Origin: JAGNKE01 sp965230245
GTDB lineage: Bacteria; Pseudomonadota; Alphaproteobacteria; Micavibrionales; Micavibrionaceae
Assembly (NCBI GenBank): GCA_965230245.1
Contig: OZ246000.1
Coordinates: 992,001-1,056,000, forward strand
Length of the DNA stretch: 64,000 nt
Direction: 5' to 3'
Below, piece after piece: positions 62,650 to 64,000 of the stretch. The position numbers were made by a program, and so were the translations under genes. The notes below the pieces were generated by a model, which was not told the DNA's origin, ran no database searches, and saw nothing but the letters and a program-made list of their open reading frames with translations. Position 1 is the first letter of the stretch; the number at the start of each line of letters is the position of its first letter.

Positions 62650-62685
62650 TTATATTCTCCTTTAATTTTAATCGCTTGAATGGGA

Positions 62686-62985
62686 TTAGGCGGCAACAAC
62701 ACCGATGATGTCTGACTCTTTCATCACCATCAGCTCTTCGCCGTCGATTGTGACTTCAGTTCCGGCCCATTTTGAAAAGATAACCTTGTCACCGGCTTTG
62801 ACATCCAGAGGACGAACCTCGCCGTTGTCATTAACGTGACCGTTACCGACTGCTACGATCTCACCTTCCATAGGTTTTTCCGCAGCTGTGTCAGGGATAA
62901 TAATCCCGCCTGCTGTTTTTGCTTCTGCTTCTACTCTGCGAACCAGAACGCGATCATGCAAAGGACGAAATTTGATTTTTGCCAT
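62686..62985 (-). CDS. groES: co-chaperonin GroES
   Basis: 99 residues from the ATG at 62985 (GGAG ten bases upstream), which matches the family start AKIKFRPLHDRVLVRR; an upstream frame is not supported. The mobile loop EAEAKTAGGIIIPDTAAEKP and VIFSKWAGTEV are present. It caps GroEL. Confidence 0.97.
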   Translation of the reverse strand: MAKIKFRPLHDRVLVRRVEAEAKTAGGIIIPDTAAEKPMEGEIVAVGNGHVNDNGEVRPLDVKAGDKVIFSKWAGTEVTIDGEELMVMKESDIIGVVAA

Positions 62986-63102
62986 TTGAATCGTCTCCAT
63001 ATAAAGTTTCGTTTGCAAGCTTCCGAACCGCAAACAGCTTCACCGTGAAACTGATTTGAAGCCAATTCGAAAGCTCCACCATACCCGCAATGAAAAGAAT
63101 GT

Positions 63103-63129
63103 TTAGCACTCCTCATATGCGAGTGCTAA
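63103..63129 (-). promoter_or_regulatory. CIRCE operator (HrcA site) of groESL
   Basis: TTAGCACTC, nine bases, GAGTGCTAA: a perfect match to the CIRCE consensus, in the groES leader just after the predicted promoter. HrcA is expected to repress groESL through it. Confidence 0.95.
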
Positions 63130-63130
63130 T

Positions 63131-63159
63131 TGAATACTCCAATGCTGTGGAAAAATCAA
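63131..63159 (-). promoter_or_regulatory. predicted groESL promoter
   Basis: Minus strand TTGATT (63159-63154) and TATTCA (63136-63131) with a 17-base spacer, directly before CIRCE. Confidence 0.5.
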
Positions 63160-63180
63160 GAGTATTTGAAGGAGGATTTT

Positions 63181-63234
63181 ATGACACAAATCCCGCAAGA
63201 ACTCTGCGGTAACTCTGCGGTAACTCTGCGGTAA
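63181..63234 (+). CDS. 17-residue micro-ORF cut short by a tandem repeat
   Basis: AAGGAGG stands five bases before the ATG, one of the best ribosome sites in the window, yet the frame (MTQIPQELCGNSAVTLR) stops inside the tandem repeat. The 63181-63418 stretch otherwise holds the repeat, an inverted repeat ACGGTTTG/CAAACCGT (about 63263-63310) and an AT-rich lead into usg. It is either a leader peptide or the remains of a slightly longer gene. Confidence 0.35.
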   Translation: MTQIPQELCGNSAVTLR

Positions 63235-63241
63235 CTCTGCG
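63200..63241. repeat. 11-base tandem repeat, 3.8 copies
   Basis: The unit AACTCTGCGGT occurs at 63200, 63211 and 63222, followed by nine matching bases to 63241. The copies are identical, which suggests recent expansion. The unit is not a multiple of three, so copy-number change shifts any reading frame through it. Confidence 0.97.
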
Positions 63242-63418
63242 TGCAACCTATAGAACTCCAACACGGTTTGCAACTTTCTCGTAAGCGCTGCCTTGCAACG
63301 CTCAAACCGTTGATAACTGGGCGTTAGAGAAGTTTTTATTTTTCAGGGTTATATTAGTTAGTGTATAATATAGAAAATACGCTGAAAAAAAGCATATATA
63401 ACAGGAGGTTATCGAAAA

Positions 63419-63682
63419 ATGGCAGACTTGGAAAAACAAATGAAGGATTATCGGCTTGTTACGGCCAAAATTCTTTACCATCTCCCTGATTTTAATGAAC
63501 TTTTACAGGAATTCATTTGGCAGGAATACGACCTCGCACCAAAACTCCCGCACCTGAAAAAATTCCTTACATTCTGGGACAACGAGATCGAAGGTAAGAT
63601 TCACTCGGTCTACATTGCCAAACAGGACTTGATAACACCCGGTGATTATCGCTTCCCCGAATGGCAACAAACCGTCCAATAA
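63419..63682 (+). CDS. usg: Usg family protein
   Basis: 87 residues, standard size. MADLEKQMKDYRLVTAKILY, FIWQEYDLAPKLPHLKKFL, and IEGKIHSVYIAKQDLI match the alphaproteobacterial Usg family, named after the gene upstream of trpF in Caulobacter; its function is not known. AGGAGG lies ten bases before the ATG. No trp gene is in view. Confidence 0.8.
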   Translation: MADLEKQMKDYRLVTAKILYHLPDFNELLQEFIWQEYDLAPKLPHLKKFLTFWDNEIEGKIHSVYIAKQDLITPGDYRFPEWQQTVQ

Positions 63683-63778
63683 AAAACAAAGAAAATAAGT
63701 CTTATTTATTTTGCATCTGCGAACAATCCCCCCTATAAGGGTTTCCATACTGAATTTATTATTTATGGTAATTTTCTG

Positions 63779-64000
63779 ATGCAAAAACCAACCGTAGAAC
63801 TCTCGGGCCTCGGAACGGATTTTGACCGCGTCTCTGCCAAAGTCGGCACGGTCCTGCGCCATGTAGACATTTCTGACATCAACACAATGGTTCATAACGC
63901 AAAACCAAGCGTCGGCGATGTCGTTCTGGCCAAAGTCATGTCCGTCGGAGACAAAAGCACTCTTCAGAACCCGCAAGGGCGGGATGTGGAACTCCTGCAA
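63779..64000 (+). CDS. unknown protein, partial (N-terminal 74 residues)
   Basis: The frame opens at an ATG at 63779 and is still open at the window end. It reads like a globular soluble domain (VSAKVGTVLRHVDISDIN, PSVGDVVLAKVMSVGDKS) with no signal peptide. No family was recognised. The ribosome site is weak. Between usg and it (63683-63778) there is AT-rich sequence with no clear terminator. Confidence 0.6.
   Translation, partial: MQKPTVELSGLGTDFDRVSAKVGTVLRHVDISDINTMVHNAKPSVGDVVLAKVMSVGDKSTLQNPQGRDVELLQ

Noticed and set aside
1..64000. CRISPR arrays, insertion sequences, prophage or integrative elements
   Set aside because: No spaced repeat series, transposase, integrase or terminal inverted repeats with target duplication were seen; the only tandem array is the 11-base repeat at 63200.

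Overview
This window is chromosomal DNA from an alphaproteobacterium, with about half G+C by eye. Evidence for the class is an FzlA-type GST-fold protein, a Usg protein, the rpsT-dnaA neighbourhood, the CIRCE-groES-groEL arrangement and the GbsR/cyanide-insensitive-type bd oxidase pair. Two components of a type IVB (Dot/Icm-like) secretion system suggest a lineage such as Micavibrionales/Rhodospirillales-like or host-/prey-associated relatives. That placement is inference; no 16S rRNA gene is present. There are no insertion sequences, CRISPR arrays, prophage or integrase genes, so this is mostly a housekeeping stretch with small lineage-specific islands.

1-14 kb: the start of an aminotransferase, acetoacetate-CoA ligase, a DsbD/ScsB-like thiol reductase with a periplasmic redoxin, a soluble three-PAS histidine kinase, an epimerase plus FzlA-like pair, a cytochrome b561-YceI fusion with a second YceI protein, UppP, and the rluB-rsmD / tadA divergent pair whose start codons overlap. 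14-28 kb: putA-purD-barstar-like run, xseA, a degenerate nuclease-fold membrane protein, a TerD / Na+-Ca2+ antiporter / TerA cluster, and gbsR-cydAB behind a promoter covered by a palindrome.

28-34 kb: tRNA-Thr(UGU), then dotM/icmP, an unknown membrane protein and dotL/icmO, followed convergently by a Fic-fold protein whose catalytic motif is degraded. 34-47 kb: argS, elbB, a beta-keto acid cleavage enzyme, gyrB, hisC, recF and dnaN, interspersed with small unknown secreted or membrane proteins. 47-53 kb: biotin genes bioFDA, whose last cistron overlaps a predicted diiron ferritin-like protein, then a TetR regulator with two matching sites in its divergent promoter, and bioB. 53-64 kb: a Nudix hydrolase, dnaA with a 550-base upstream region, rpsT, mutM, a candidate small RNA, an XRE regulator with a methyltransferase and a lipoprotein, groESL with CIRCE, an 11-base tandem repeat inside a very short reading frame, usg and a partial unknown gene.

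The classical dnaA-dnaN-recF-gyrB order is kept on one strand but spread over 16 kb by inserted genes, including the biotin operon. The most notable candidates for new biology are the diiron protein coupled to bioFDA without a recognisable pimeloyl-chain gene, the DotM-X-DotL module beside a dead-looking Fic protein, the TerD-antiporter-TerA cluster, and the repeat-interrupted micro-ORF opposite groESL.
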